DNA from: a virus
Virus record (IMG/VR): IMGVR_UViG_3300018081_000014
Coordinates: 1-29,589 of that record
DNA length: 29,589 nucleotides
Direction: 5' to 3' (one strand)
Positions 11,582 to 19,208 of the stretch are shown piece by piece (the first letter of the stretch is position 1; each line of letters opens with the position of its first letter). Under the pieces are notes generated by a model, which saw nothing but the letters and a program-made list of their open reading frames with translations, was not told the DNA's origin and made no database searches. The position numbers were made by a program, and so were the translations under genes.

Positions 11582-14500
11582 CAGCGCGGGAGGGTCGGCA
11601 GGTCGTAGCCCTTGTCGCGAAGGATCTGCTTCGCCTCGGCGAGCGCGTCACCGTAGAGGTCGTCGAAGTACCAATCGGACAGGTGGCGGAGCTCGCGCTC
11701 GACGAGGTAGTCGCGCTCCGTGTGATGCGCCCACTCGATCGCCTTCGTTGCCGCGGCCTTGGGAATGACCTTGCGATCGCGGAGGAAAATCACGTCCGCC
11801 TCGAACCGCTCGCGCGTATCGTCCGCGCCCATCTTCTGCCGGTTCTCATAGCGGGCGGTGCGAACCTCGAGCGCCTTAGTGAGCTGCGGCGTCAGACCCT
11901 TCCCGAGCCCCGTCTTTCTGATCCCCTCGGCCATCAGCTCGCCGTACTCGTCGTGCTTGGTCTTGACCTTCGCCAGCTTGCTCTGATTCGAGTACGTCTG
12001 CATCCCGAAGCCGAAGCCGATGAGCCCGGCGCCACCGACCGACAGCGGGACGCTGCCCGTGTCGCGGTAGAGGTCGGCCACGTCTTGCGCAATAAATGGC
12101 GTGATTCGTTGCAGCATCGCCTTCTTGATCTCGAACGGCTTGCCGGTGAAGTCGGTGCCCTTGAAGAAGTCGTAGACGAACGAGGGCGGCGGAGCGAACT
12201 TGCTGACTGCGAACCGCTCGGCGATGTCCTTCCGGCTCAGCTCGCCGAGGCCTGGCCCGAGGTTCATGATCTCCCCGGTTGACGAACTGACGATCTGGCC
12301 GCTTGTGAGCTGTCCGACGAGCCGGACGTACTGTTGGAATCCGCCGAGCAGGTCGAGTCGTGTGTTGCCGAGCTTGAGCTTCGCGAAGTCGGCGTTGCGC
12401 GGATCGAGGTTGACCTTCGCGCCGGCGTAGGCGCCGAGCCCGAGGACGACGGACGCCGCGCTCATCAGCCGAAGCATCGACTTGAGCGCCTGCTTGCGCG
12501 CGTAGGGCTCGAGCCGGATGTACCACGTCGGATCGAGGAAGTTGATCCTCGAGGCCATCAGCCGCGGCGAGAAGAAGATCGCGTTCAGCGCCGGCGCCCA
12601 CTCCTCCGCCCGCCCGAGACTGCCACGCCCGGTCGAGGAGTTGACGTACTTCGCGATCCCACGCAGGAACTTGCCGTCCTCCACGTTGACGCCCTCGGCC
12701 CGCGCGGTCTCGAGCAGGCTGTCGAAGACATCCGCTCGCATCTTGTTGAGGAAGCCGACGTAGCCTCGAGCCGAGGCCCGTACCGGTGGAAGCTTCTCTG
12801 CGATGCTCGAGGCGAACTGCTCCTCGCGCGTCGAGAGGTCGGTGAGGTCGGTGAGCTTGAGTCCGCTTTCGCGGTAGATGTCCGCGTTCGGCCGCGAGGC
12901 GAGGTCGTCCATGATCCCCTGGTAGGCCTTCTCGCTTCGGGCCGCGCGGATCATCGGCCGGAAGTTCTTAGCGAAGATTTTCGGATGTCCGGCGCCGGCC
13001 ACGAGCCCCTGCCGGAACGGAGCCGAAAGGTCAAACGAAGCCATCAGCGATCGCGGTGCGTTGATCGCGTGAATCGCGGCCTGCCCGAACCGCTGCATCT
13101 TGGACATCCGCGCGATCTCCTCGGCGTCCTCTCCGAAGACCGTGCGTAGCAGCTTGATCTGCGACTTCTGCGGCGTCCGGCCGTGCTCGAAAGCATTGAG
13201 CAGCGCGTCCTGCGCCCGCCGCTTCTCATAGAACCGAAGGTCGGGGTGTTCCTGGACCGTGCGAAAGAGCTGGTCGAGATCACCCTGCGTCAGCTTGCCC
13301 TGGCGCAAGTGCTCGAACTGCACCTTCGGCATCTCGCCGCGGAGCTCCGCCCCCGCCGCCCGATAGCCGGCCACGCCGCCGCCGGCAGCCTGCTCGGCCC
13401 CTGCCGCCTTCGCGACTCGTGTCTGGCGCTCCTCGCGGTAGAGACCCTGCTGAGCAGCTCGGCGAGCTCGCGCCGGCCCGAGCGCCTCGCGCACCCTGGT
13501 CTCCGGCGCGAGCTGAGCCGCTTCGGGGATCTCGATCTTCGGAGCCGGAGCTGCTTGCGTTGCAGCCTTCGCAACCGGCAAGTCGAACGCCGACTCGGCC
13601 TGCGCGTTGACCGCCGCGCGCAGCGCCTTGCGCTCCGCCACCATCTTCGCGACGGGGTGAGCGGGCATCTTCTCGGCGAACGCCTCGAGCGCGTCCTCGG
13701 CTTGCTGGCGCGCCTCCTCGTTCACGGTCTTCAACTTCCCGTGCCGGACGCCGCCCTTGAGTCGATTACGCCGCACGTTGCGAAAAGAGGTCTCGAGCCG
13801 CACGGACTTCGGATCCGGTTTGAACATCGGCATCGTCTGAGCGACCCGCTTCTCGTACTCCTTGTCGAGCTCCGCGAGCCGCTGGCTCGAAGCTTCGAGA
13901 TCGAGCTTCGCGGTAGGGAGATCGACCTTCTCGGCCGCCTTCGCCGCGACGGGCGGAGCAGCGCGCGAAATCTTCGCCGCGCCGGCGCCCGCGATCTTCC
14001 GCGCCCCCTTCGCCAGCGTCGGTGTCTTGTACGCAGCCTCAGCGGCCGCTCGAGCTCCGCCCCGTCCGAGCCCTGCGCGCAGAGCCCCGAGGCCGGCCAC
14101 GGCTGCCTTCGCCCCGCGGATCGGTCGAAAGAGCGGGAACGCAGTCGCGGCGTAGAGAGCCTTGTCCCTCGCGCCGAGCTCACCTGCCGGCCCGGCGAGC
14201 ATCGAGAACACCCTGCCCTGAGGAGACTTGTCGCCGTAGACACGGCTCGCCTTCTCGGCGATGTCGAAGACGCCCGACTGCTCGAGCGCCATCTCGAGCC
14301 CGCGCTTCCGGGTCGCCTCGGCTTCCTTGCGCGTCGGCGGCTTGAACTTCGGCCCCTTCGTCGCCTTCGGCCCGCGCACGTTCTGGCGAGCGACCGCGGC
14401 CTGCCGGCGGCCCATCTCGCGCTGCGATGCGCCGGCGAAGCCGTGCTCGCGGAGCTCGCGCTCGTTGCGCTTCGCGACGGCCGTCCGCCGCTGAGTCGAT

Positions 14501-14697
14501 GCCGCCTGGTCGCGCCGTTTCTCGCGCCCGGAGTCGGCCGGCCCGAGCTTTACGGACTTCGGAAGTTCCGTTTGCGGTCCGGACCGCTTTTTCGCGGTCC
14601 GGACCGCACGGGGCTTTTTCTTCTTCGGCGGTGCGTAGACCGTCCGCCCGTGCGCCGTGACGGTCGGGATCGCGTAGACCGGCTTCTTGCGTGGCAT
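11581..14697 (-). CDS. Large putative internal/ejection protein (1038 aa)
   Basis: The longest gene in the window. The first 130 residues are strongly basic (KKKKPRAVRTAKKRSG), about 150-480 are Ala/Glu-rich helix, and the C-terminal 500 residues are a folded helical part. That part holds HAINAPRSLMASFDLSAPF, YVNSSTGRGSLG, LNAIFFSPRLMASRINFLDP, a hydrophobic stretch (AASVVLGLGAYAGA) and LLGGFQQYVRLVGQL. The N-S-S-T-G-R-G and F-F-S-P-R-L block is one I associate with very large polyvalent or ejection-type phage proteins. Position after the fibres and before the tail lysin, and length, fit an internal virion protein that enters the cell with the DNA. The alternative, a siphovirus tape measure, is less likely as no tail-tube or tail-assembly gene is present. 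Confidence 0.65.
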   Translation of the reverse strand: MPRKKPVYAIPTVTAHGRTVYAPPKKKKPRAVRTAKKRSGPQTELPKSVKLGPADSGREKRRDQAASTQRRTAVAKRNERELREHGFAGASQREMGRRQAAVARQNVRGPKATKGPKFKPPTRKEAEATRKRGLEMALEQSGVFDIAEKASRVYGDKSPQGRVFSMLAGPAGELGARDKALYAATAFPLFRPIRGAKAAVAGLGALRAGLGRGGARAAAEAAYKTPTLAKGARKIAGAGAAKISRAAPPVAAKAAEKVDLPTAKLDLEASSQRLAELDKEYEKRVAQTMPMFKPDPKSVRLETSFRNVRRNRLKGGVRHGKLKTVNEEARQQAEDALEAFAEKMPAHPVAKMVAERKALRAAVNAQAESAFDLPVAKAATQAAPAPKIEIPEAAQLAPETRVREALGPARARRAAQQGLYREERQTRVAKAAGAEQAAGGGVAGYRAAGAELRGEMPKVQFEHLRQGKLTQGDLDQLFRTVQEHPDLRFYEKRRAQDALLNAFEHGRTPQKSQIKLLRTVFGEDAEEIARMSKMQRFGQAAIHAINAPRSLMASFDLSAPFRQGLVAGAGHPKIFAKNFRPMIRAARSEKAYQGIMDDLASRPNADIYRESGLKLTDLTDLSTREEQFASSIAEKLPPVRASARGYVGFLNKMRADVFDSLLETARAEGVNVEDGKFLRGIAKYVNSSTGRGSLGRAEEWAPALNAIFFSPRLMASRINFLDPTWYIRLEPYARKQALKSMLRLMSAASVVLGLGAYAGAKVNLDPRNADFAKLKLGNTRLDLLGGFQQYVRLVGQLTSGQIVSSSTGEIMNLGPGLGELSRKDIAERFAVSKFAPPPSFVYDFFKGTDFTGKPFEIKKAMLQRITPFIAQDVADLYRDTGSVPLSVGGAGLIGFGFGMQTYSNQSKLAKVKTKHDEYGELMAEGIRKTGLGKGLTPQLTKALEVRTARYENRQKMGADDTRERFEADVIFLRDRKVIPKAAATKAIEWAHHTERDYLVERELRHLSDWYFDDLYGDALAEAKQILRDKGYDLPTLPR

Positions 14698-14700
14698 CGG

Positions 14701-15753
14701 CTACCCGTCAGGGTTGAGGCCGGACGCCGACTCGGTCTTCTTCTCGTCCTTCTTGGGAGCCTTCTTGTTCTTGTAAACGTCCCTCGAGCGGAGCGGAAGC
14801 CACATCCGGCCGCCTTGCTTCGAGAGGATCGGCCGGCCGTGCTTGTCGACGTAGTACCCGCGAGCTCGCGACTGCGCCATATCGACCTGGCTGCCCGTCT
14901 GCGCTGCCCGCTCCGTCGCTCGCTTGTTGGCGTTGCGCTGCTGGATCTGCGTGCGCTCGGTCTGTGCCGCCTGCTGGTTCGCCGCCCGCTGGTTCGCGTT
15001 GCGCTGCTGGATTTGAGTCCGCCGTGTCGCCGCCGCCTGTTGCGTCTGAACCTTCTGCTGCCCCGCGATGATCTTCGCCTCGTCGAGCCCGTAGCCGCGC
15101 ATGGCGACGGCCTTGTTGAATTCGCGCGTGCGCGCTTCGCCGGCGGCCTGAGCGCCGAACGCGAGCCCGCGCGATCGGATGTCAGCCATCCCCTCGTCGA
15201 GCTCCTGCATCTTCCGGGCCTGCAGCTCGCGGATGCCCTGCAAGCCACTGAGCTTCGCGATGCCGGGGAGCGCAGATGCGTATTGCTCGCCGGATGCGCG
15301 GTTCGACGTGAGCTGACCGATCTCGGCTGCGCCGGTTGCGAAGCCCGCGGCCGACGCCCCCTGCCCCGTCTTGGCAAGCGCATCGGCGAGACCGGGGTTT
15401 CCTCCGCTCTGAGCGAGCCGAGCCCGAAGCGTGTCGGCGGCCCCCTGGCCGGCCGCGGCGAGCCGGTCCGCGACTTGAGTGTTGAGCGCGGATTGCTGGC
15501 CGATCGAGCGGTCGTAGATCCCGCCGACCTGCCCCTGGTATGACATCAGGCTGCGGGCGAGCTCATCGCTAACGCCGGCGATGTTGCGCGCGCCGGCGGC
15601 CGCTCGAGCGTTGAGCGATCGCGTCAGCTCGGCCGCGAGCGGGTTCGTGTAGGCGAGCGTGTCCTTACTGATCTGCGCGCGGATCGTCTTCGGCCCGAGC
15701 GGCAGAAGCGGATCGCGGATGACTGGCGGGCGCCTGCGGCGTGGACGTGGCAT
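14701..15753 (-). CDS. Putative internal virion protein with Gln/Arg-rich repeat (350 aa)
   Basis: Mostly helical, rich in Ala, Gln and Arg. The basic start (MPRPRRRRPPVIRDPLLP) is followed by long helices (about 40-230), then a 22-residue tandem duplication around RTQIQQRNANQRA and RTQIQQRNANKRA (about 244-279), and a Lys-rich C-terminus (YKNKKAPKKDEKK). It forms a block with the 15753 and 11581 genes, all without enzyme motifs, as expected for podovirus internal or ejection proteins. Overlaps the upstream gene by one base (TAATG); three bases separate it from the next start. Confidence 0.6.
   Translation of the reverse strand: MPRPRRRRPPVIRDPLLPLGPKTIRAQISKDTLAYTNPLAAELTRSLNARAAAGARNIAGVSDELARSLMSYQGQVGGIYDRSIGQQSALNTQVADRLAAAGQGAADTLRARLAQSGGNPGLADALAKTGQGASAAGFATGAAEIGQLTSNRASGEQYASALPGIAKLSGLQGIRELQARKMQELDEGMADIRSRGLAFGAQAAGEARTREFNKAVAMRGYGLDEAKIIAGQQKVQTQQAAATRRTQIQQRNANQRAANQQAAQTERTQIQQRNANKRATERAAQTGSQVDMAQSRARGYYVDKHGRPILSKQGGRMWLPLRSRDVYKNKKAPKKDEKKTESASGLNPDG
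14922..15022 (-). repeat. Imperfect tandem duplication (66-bp period) in the 350-aa protein gene
   Basis: The segments around 14922-14954 and 14988-15020 share long identical runs, for example GTTGCGCTGCTGGAT at 14932 and again at 14998, exactly 66 bases apart. They encode two successive RTQIQQRNAN units, spaced 22 residues, a multiple of 11 as in hendecad coils. Confidence 0.75.
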
Positions 15754-16469
15754 TACTGCTCCCTCAATCCTGGCCGACGCTGCGGAGGTCGACGTGGAGG
15801 CTGCGGCCGGATCGTCCTAAGTGCCGCCCTGATCCCTCCCGGCTGCGCGCGAGCCGCTGCTGTGACCGGGAGATCGCCGAGCCGTTCCCGCAACCGCTCG
15901 GCCGCGTCCTCGCGCGCGCGCGCGTCCTCCTCGTCGGCGTTCAGAAGTGCGGAGCGGAGCCCGCCCTCGATGTCACTGCCCCGCTTGCGGTAGGCGCCCT
16001 CGGCGCTCGCGCGCGCCTCGAGGAGTGACTTGGAGAGATCGGCCTGCCGGGTATCGCGCGTCGACGAGTAGAAAAGGTTGCTCGGGTTGAGCGACTCGTC
16101 GAGTTTGCCGGGCGCCTTTTGCTCCTGCTCGGCGAGCTTGGCGCGGACCGAGAACGGGTTAGTGTCGCCGGCGGCACCGAAGCCGAACTCGATGTCGAGC
16201 TCCGAGCGGAGCCGTGTTGCCTCGGCCTGCGCGTCCTGCCGGCGCATGGTCTGTAGCGCGGCGATCCGCTGCAGGATCGGGTCGGTAGAGAAGTCGAAGG
16301 GATTGACGCCCGGCTGGTCGCCTTCGAGGCCCATCGCGCCACGAAGCACGCCGACAGTATCGGCCGGCGGGGCGACTCCGCGCAGTGCGCCGGCGATGCC
16401 GCCTCGGCGGGCGGGCGGGCGGCGAGCTGGCCTGCGGCCGCCCTGTGGTGTCGGTTCGTCGTAGGCCAT
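15753..16469 (-). CDS. Putative internal virion protein (238 aa)
   Basis: Not recognised. An Arg/Pro-rich start (RRPARRPPARRGG) leads to an acidic, helical middle (DPILQRIAALQTMRRQDAQA, about 63-82), a possible strand region (NPSNLFYSSTRDTRQ), and a Glu/Arg helix (NADEEDAREDAAERL type), ending with a second Pro/Arg-rich tail. Basic disordered ends with a helical centre resemble the next two genes, so I group the three as candidate ejection proteins. One-base overlap (TAATG) with the next gene; the start follows the fibre gene's stop by four bases. Confidence 0.55.
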   Translation of the reverse strand: MAYDEPTPQGGRRPARRPPARRGGIAGALRGVAPPADTVGVLRGAMGLEGDQPGVNPFDFSTDPILQRIAALQTMRRQDAQAEATRLRSELDIEFGFGAAGDTNPFSVRAKLAEQEQKAPGKLDESLNPSNLFYSSTRDTRQADLSKSLLEARASAEGAYRKRGSDIEGGLRSALLNADEEDARAREDAAERLRERLGDLPVTAAARAQPGGIRAALRTIRPQPPRRPPQRRPGLREQ

Positions 16470-16473
16470 CTCT

Positions 16474-17052
16474 TTACCTCAGACCGTAGAGGGAGAATGT
16501 CGAATTCGCTACAAAGTTCACACCTGTATCCTGCAAAAGAGTAAGAGAGGTAATCGGGGCCGTGCTTTGCCACAACGAGCCTAAAACCCTTGTGTTGAGG
16601 TTTGCCCCGTCATAGCCTGTCATCACGCTTAGGGAGCGTTTCAATAGAGGGACCCTGTATGCGGGGAAGACCGTAAAAGAAGCCGAAGGGTTCCCTACGC
16701 CCCAGGCAACAGAGAATCTCGCTGACGTAACAGACGCAGCGCCCCCTGCATTAACCCCCGCCCCAATACCATCAATTTCCTCCCAAAAATAGCCGGTGCC
16801 TGAATCTCCGTTAGCCCTCCAACATGATCCCGTGGCCCCACTGGAACTCTCCTGGTTCGCAATCAGAAACAAATGGGAAAAGTCCTGCGGAACCTGGAAC
16901 GTGACTGAGGCAGCGGCGGCTAGGAGAGTCTGTGTATCGATCAACGCAAGAGGCAGAATGATCGACTTGCCAGTCTCCATAGCCTGAACGAATTGCGTAG
17001 CCCATTGATAGAGCTTCTTCGGGTCGGCGCTGGAAGGACGAGGGAGTGGCAT
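16474..17052 (-). CDS. Putative receptor-binding / fibre-tip protein (192 aa)
   Basis: A short helical start (DPKKLYQWATQFVQAMETG) precedes a beta-rich body (FSHLFLIANQESSSGATGS, then CWRANGDSGTGYFWEEIDG) and strands to the end (TFSLYGLR). The stretch S-H-L-F-L-I plus N-G-D-S-G-x-x-Y recurs at the tips of phage minor tail and fibre proteins with a jelly-roll fold. The local base composition is clearly less GC-rich than the rest of the arm. ATG 17052 overlaps the previous stop as TAATG; a longer start at 17100 would overlap more. Probably the host-contact protein, as the last of four appendage genes. Confidence 0.65.
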   Translation of the reverse strand: MPLPRPSSADPKKLYQWATQFVQAMETGKSIILPLALIDTQTLLAAAASVTFQVPQDFSHLFLIANQESSSGATGSCWRANGDSGTGYFWEEIDGIGAGVNAGGAASVTSARFSVAWGVGNPSASFTVFPAYRVPLLKRSLSVMTGYDGANLNTRVLGSLWQSTAPITSLTLLQDTGVNFVANSTFSLYGLR

Positions 17053-17828
17053 TAGGAGAAGGCCGTGATCCAGGCGTAATGGACGGAATGGCGATCCCAA
17101 AACACATCTCGGACGGACGGGTCGACGGTCATATGGATTTCGTGGTAGCTCCGCGGCGTGACGACTAGGTGAGCCTTGGTCATAGCCGGCGCGTGCTTAG
17201 AGAAGCCAATCCAGTAGAACGAAGTCCCGAGCCCGCCGCTGTAGTTGAGCGCCTGAATGGTGGTGGTGGCAATCGACGTTAGGGCGGTATCGCCGCTGTC
17301 TACGTTCTGAAAATTGAGCCGGAACTCCAACAGGGAGGAGTTGATGCCGAGATTGGCAGAAACGGTCATCAGGCCGCCGGCGTGAAGCAGCAAGTGGAAG
17401 CCCGCGTCGAAATACGCCTTGGCGTTCGGGATGAACCCGTTAGGCATAGTCGTCACGGGGAAACCCGCGCTGACCGACCAATCCCTGCTGTTGTCCGCGA
17501 CGTGATACGTGAGTACCTCGTGCTGGAAGATCAGAGGCTTCCAGTCCGAGATGAATAGATCGGGCTTGACTACCCCACTCTGGACGTGATCCCTGTTCGT
17601 GAGCTGAGCGATCTGGAAGGGAGTAGAGCCCAGCCGGATGAGCCCCAGCCGGCCCTCGTCCGGCGACAGCCCCGCGATCGTGGTTCCCGTCACCGTGGGG
17701 AAGTCGGCCGCGAGATTCGTATCGTCCAGGGAATTGACCACCGTTTCGATCTGAGCTCGGCGGTTGTTTACGTCGTCCGCGAGGACTTCCTCACCCGTGG
17801 TCGGATCGTCGACGGTAAGGCTAGGCAC
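17052..17828 (-). CDS. Fibre-like structural protein, third of three paralogues (258 aa)
   Basis: The N-terminus holds VNNRRAQIETVVNSLDDTNLAA, the anchor or trimer motif shared with the two upstream genes. The middle has PLIFQHEVLTYHVADNS and IPNAKAYFDAGFHLLLHAGG, matching FIPDFKAFYDAGLRPM in the 18525 gene. The rest is beta-rich. GTG at 17828 is chosen because it overlaps the upstream stop by eight bases; the ATGs at 17894 and 17891 lie deep in that gene. Likely part of a tail fibre or spike built from three diverged copies. Confidence 0.65.
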   Translation of the reverse strand: MPSLTVDDPTTGEEVLADDVNNRRAQIETVVNSLDDTNLAADFPTVTGTTIAGLSPDEGRLGLIRLGSTPFQIAQLTNRDHVQSGVVKPDLFISDWKPLIFQHEVLTYHVADNSRDWSVSAGFPVTTMPNGFIPNAKAYFDAGFHLLLHAGGLMTVSANLGINSSLLEFRLNFQNVDSGDTALTSIATTTIQALNYSGGLGTSFYWIGFSKHAPAMTKAHLVVTPRSYHEIHMTVDPSVRDVFWDRHSVHYAWITAFS

Positions 17829-18540
17829 TGACCCACCTGAGATAGGCGTTGAGCTGGCTGACAGTGCCGGTGCCGGTAGTGACGGCGACATCAACCACGA
17901 AGATCGCCGAGCCTCCCGTATCGGTCGGGACGGTCTGGATGTCGCAGGTGTGCCAGTCCGAAATCTTGTAGGTCGGGGTGGTGTTGTTGTGAGTAATCCC
18001 CGGCTCGAGGTACGTCGTATTGCCGAACCCGGCGCCAGCGGGAATCTCTACGATCCGCACCCGGACCTTGGTAGTGCCCCCTGCCGGCCCGGTCAGCTTC
18101 GCGCCGATCCAGACCTGCGGCCTGACGCCCGCGTTGTAGAGAGAGGCGTTGTTTGTGAGCCAAGCCTCGTTGATCTCCGTGTTGGCCGGAACGTCGACGT
18201 AGCTCGTGTTCGTGACTGAGAGGTCGGCCTGCTGGTGGAACCAAAGGACCGGAGCCGATACCCACTTCCCGAGCACGTCGTCGTAGATGAACCGGATCGT
18301 CTGATAGTTGGCCGGGCCGTTCATGTTCACTCTCAGTGCCGCGACCTTGCCCTTGCGGACCGCAAGGCCCACCAGCGAAGTCACGGGAACGGCGGTGACG
18401 GGGGAGAAGTTGCTTTTGTCCAGGTTCCCGTTCACCACAGCCTCGATCTCCGAGTGCATCGTGGCTTCATCGGACTCCACCGGCAAATAGGGGTTCGCGT
18501 TCCTGCGGGTGATCGCGAGAGCGGTCAATTCTGCCTCCAT
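17821..18540 (-). CDS. Fibre-like structural protein, second of three paralogues (239 aa)
   Basis: It carries SEIEAVVNGNLDKSNFSPVT near residue 30, then GKWVSAPVLWFHQQADLSV, NNASLYNAGVRPQVWIGAKL and GITHNNTTPTYKISDWHT, each with a counterpart in the 18525 protein (GKYVSDP, FVSQHEAT, AFYDAGLRPM, THNTDTATYKSVDW). Such beta-rich modules following an N-G-x-L-D-x-x-N-L anchor are typical of phage fibre and spike subunits. Its start overlaps the upstream gene by 16 bases. No catalytic residues are evident. Confidence 0.65.
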   Translation of the reverse strand: MEAELTALAITRRNANPYLPVESDEATMHSEIEAVVNGNLDKSNFSPVTAVPVTSLVGLAVRKGKVAALRVNMNGPANYQTIRFIYDDVLGKWVSAPVLWFHQQADLSVTNTSYVDVPANTEINEAWLTNNASLYNAGVRPQVWIGAKLTGPAGGTTKVRVRIVEIPAGAGFGNTTYLEPGITHNNTTPTYKISDWHTCDIQTVPTDTGGSAIFVVDVAVTTGTGTVSQLNAYLRWVSA

Positions 18541-19208
18541 CGCATTTCAAAGTACGAATCCGAGAACCCACAGCCCGTGGAGGTCACGCTGATTTGAACC
18601 TCCATGTAGGCGTGGGCATCAGTCGGGGCAGGAGAGATGGCGACGAAAGACCAATCGACAGACTTGTAGGTTGCGGTGTCCGTGTTGTGAGTCAGGGCCG
18701 GGCCGACGCCTACGGAGCTCCCCACCGTATCGTTGGCGGCGAACTCGAAGAACTCCACTCGGATTGAGCCGGTGACGGCGCCCGAAGGGTCGATCTTGCT
18801 GATCCCCGCCACCATCGGCCGCAGCCCCGCGTCGTAGAAAGCTTTGAAGTCGGGGATGAAGACCTTGGGCATGACGGCCGCGCTCATAGCTACGGGGCTC
18901 GCCGAAATGGTGGAGGTCGCCTCGTGCTGGCTCACGAAGAACTGCGGGTCCGAAACGTACTTGCCGATCGTCGCGTCATAGGTAACGAGCAGCCGAGATG
19001 AACCCGCTTGGAGCAGGCGGGTAGCCCCCGCCCTGGCAGGTTCCCCCGCAAGGGTCGTTACCAACTTGACGGGAGCGTTAGCGGCGAGGTTGGCGTCGTC
19101 GAGCGTGCCGTTGACGAGCGCCTCGAGGGCCGCCGCCGGCAGGTTGATAAGCGTGTCGCCGGAGATGGCCTGTGCCTGCTTGACGCGCGGGAGGTTGAGC
19201 GCGGGCAT
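18525..19208 (-). CDS. Fibre-like structural protein, first of three paralogues (227 aa)
   Basis: After MPALNLPRVKQAQAISGDT comes EALVNGTLDDANLAANAPV (about 29-47), the clearest copy of the motif shared by the three genes. A beta domain follows (SRLLVTYDATIGKYVSDPQF, then VFIPDFKAFYDAGLRPMV and RVEFFEFAAND) and ends SDSYFEMRWRQN. ATG at 19208 overlaps the nozzle gene's stop (TGATG). The position directly after the nozzle suggests the virion-proximal part of the tail appendage. Confidence 0.65.
   Translation of the reverse strand: MPALNLPRVKQAQAISGDTLINLPAAALEALVNGTLDDANLAANAPVKLVTTLAGEPARAGATRLLQAGSSRLLVTYDATIGKYVSDPQFFVSQHEATSTISASPVAMSAAVMPKVFIPDFKAFYDAGLRPMVAGISKIDPSGAVTGSIRVEFFEFAANDTVGSSVGVGPALTHNTDTATYKSVDWSFVAISPAPTDAHAYMEVQISVTSTGCGFSDSYFEMRWRQN

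Noticed and set aside
13183-15543. A 786-codon open frame on the plus strand opposite the internal protein genes
   Set aside because: It is antisense to two well-supported genes, rich in Leu and Arg with no domain-like pattern, and arises because reverse-complemented GC-rich codons seldom give stops.
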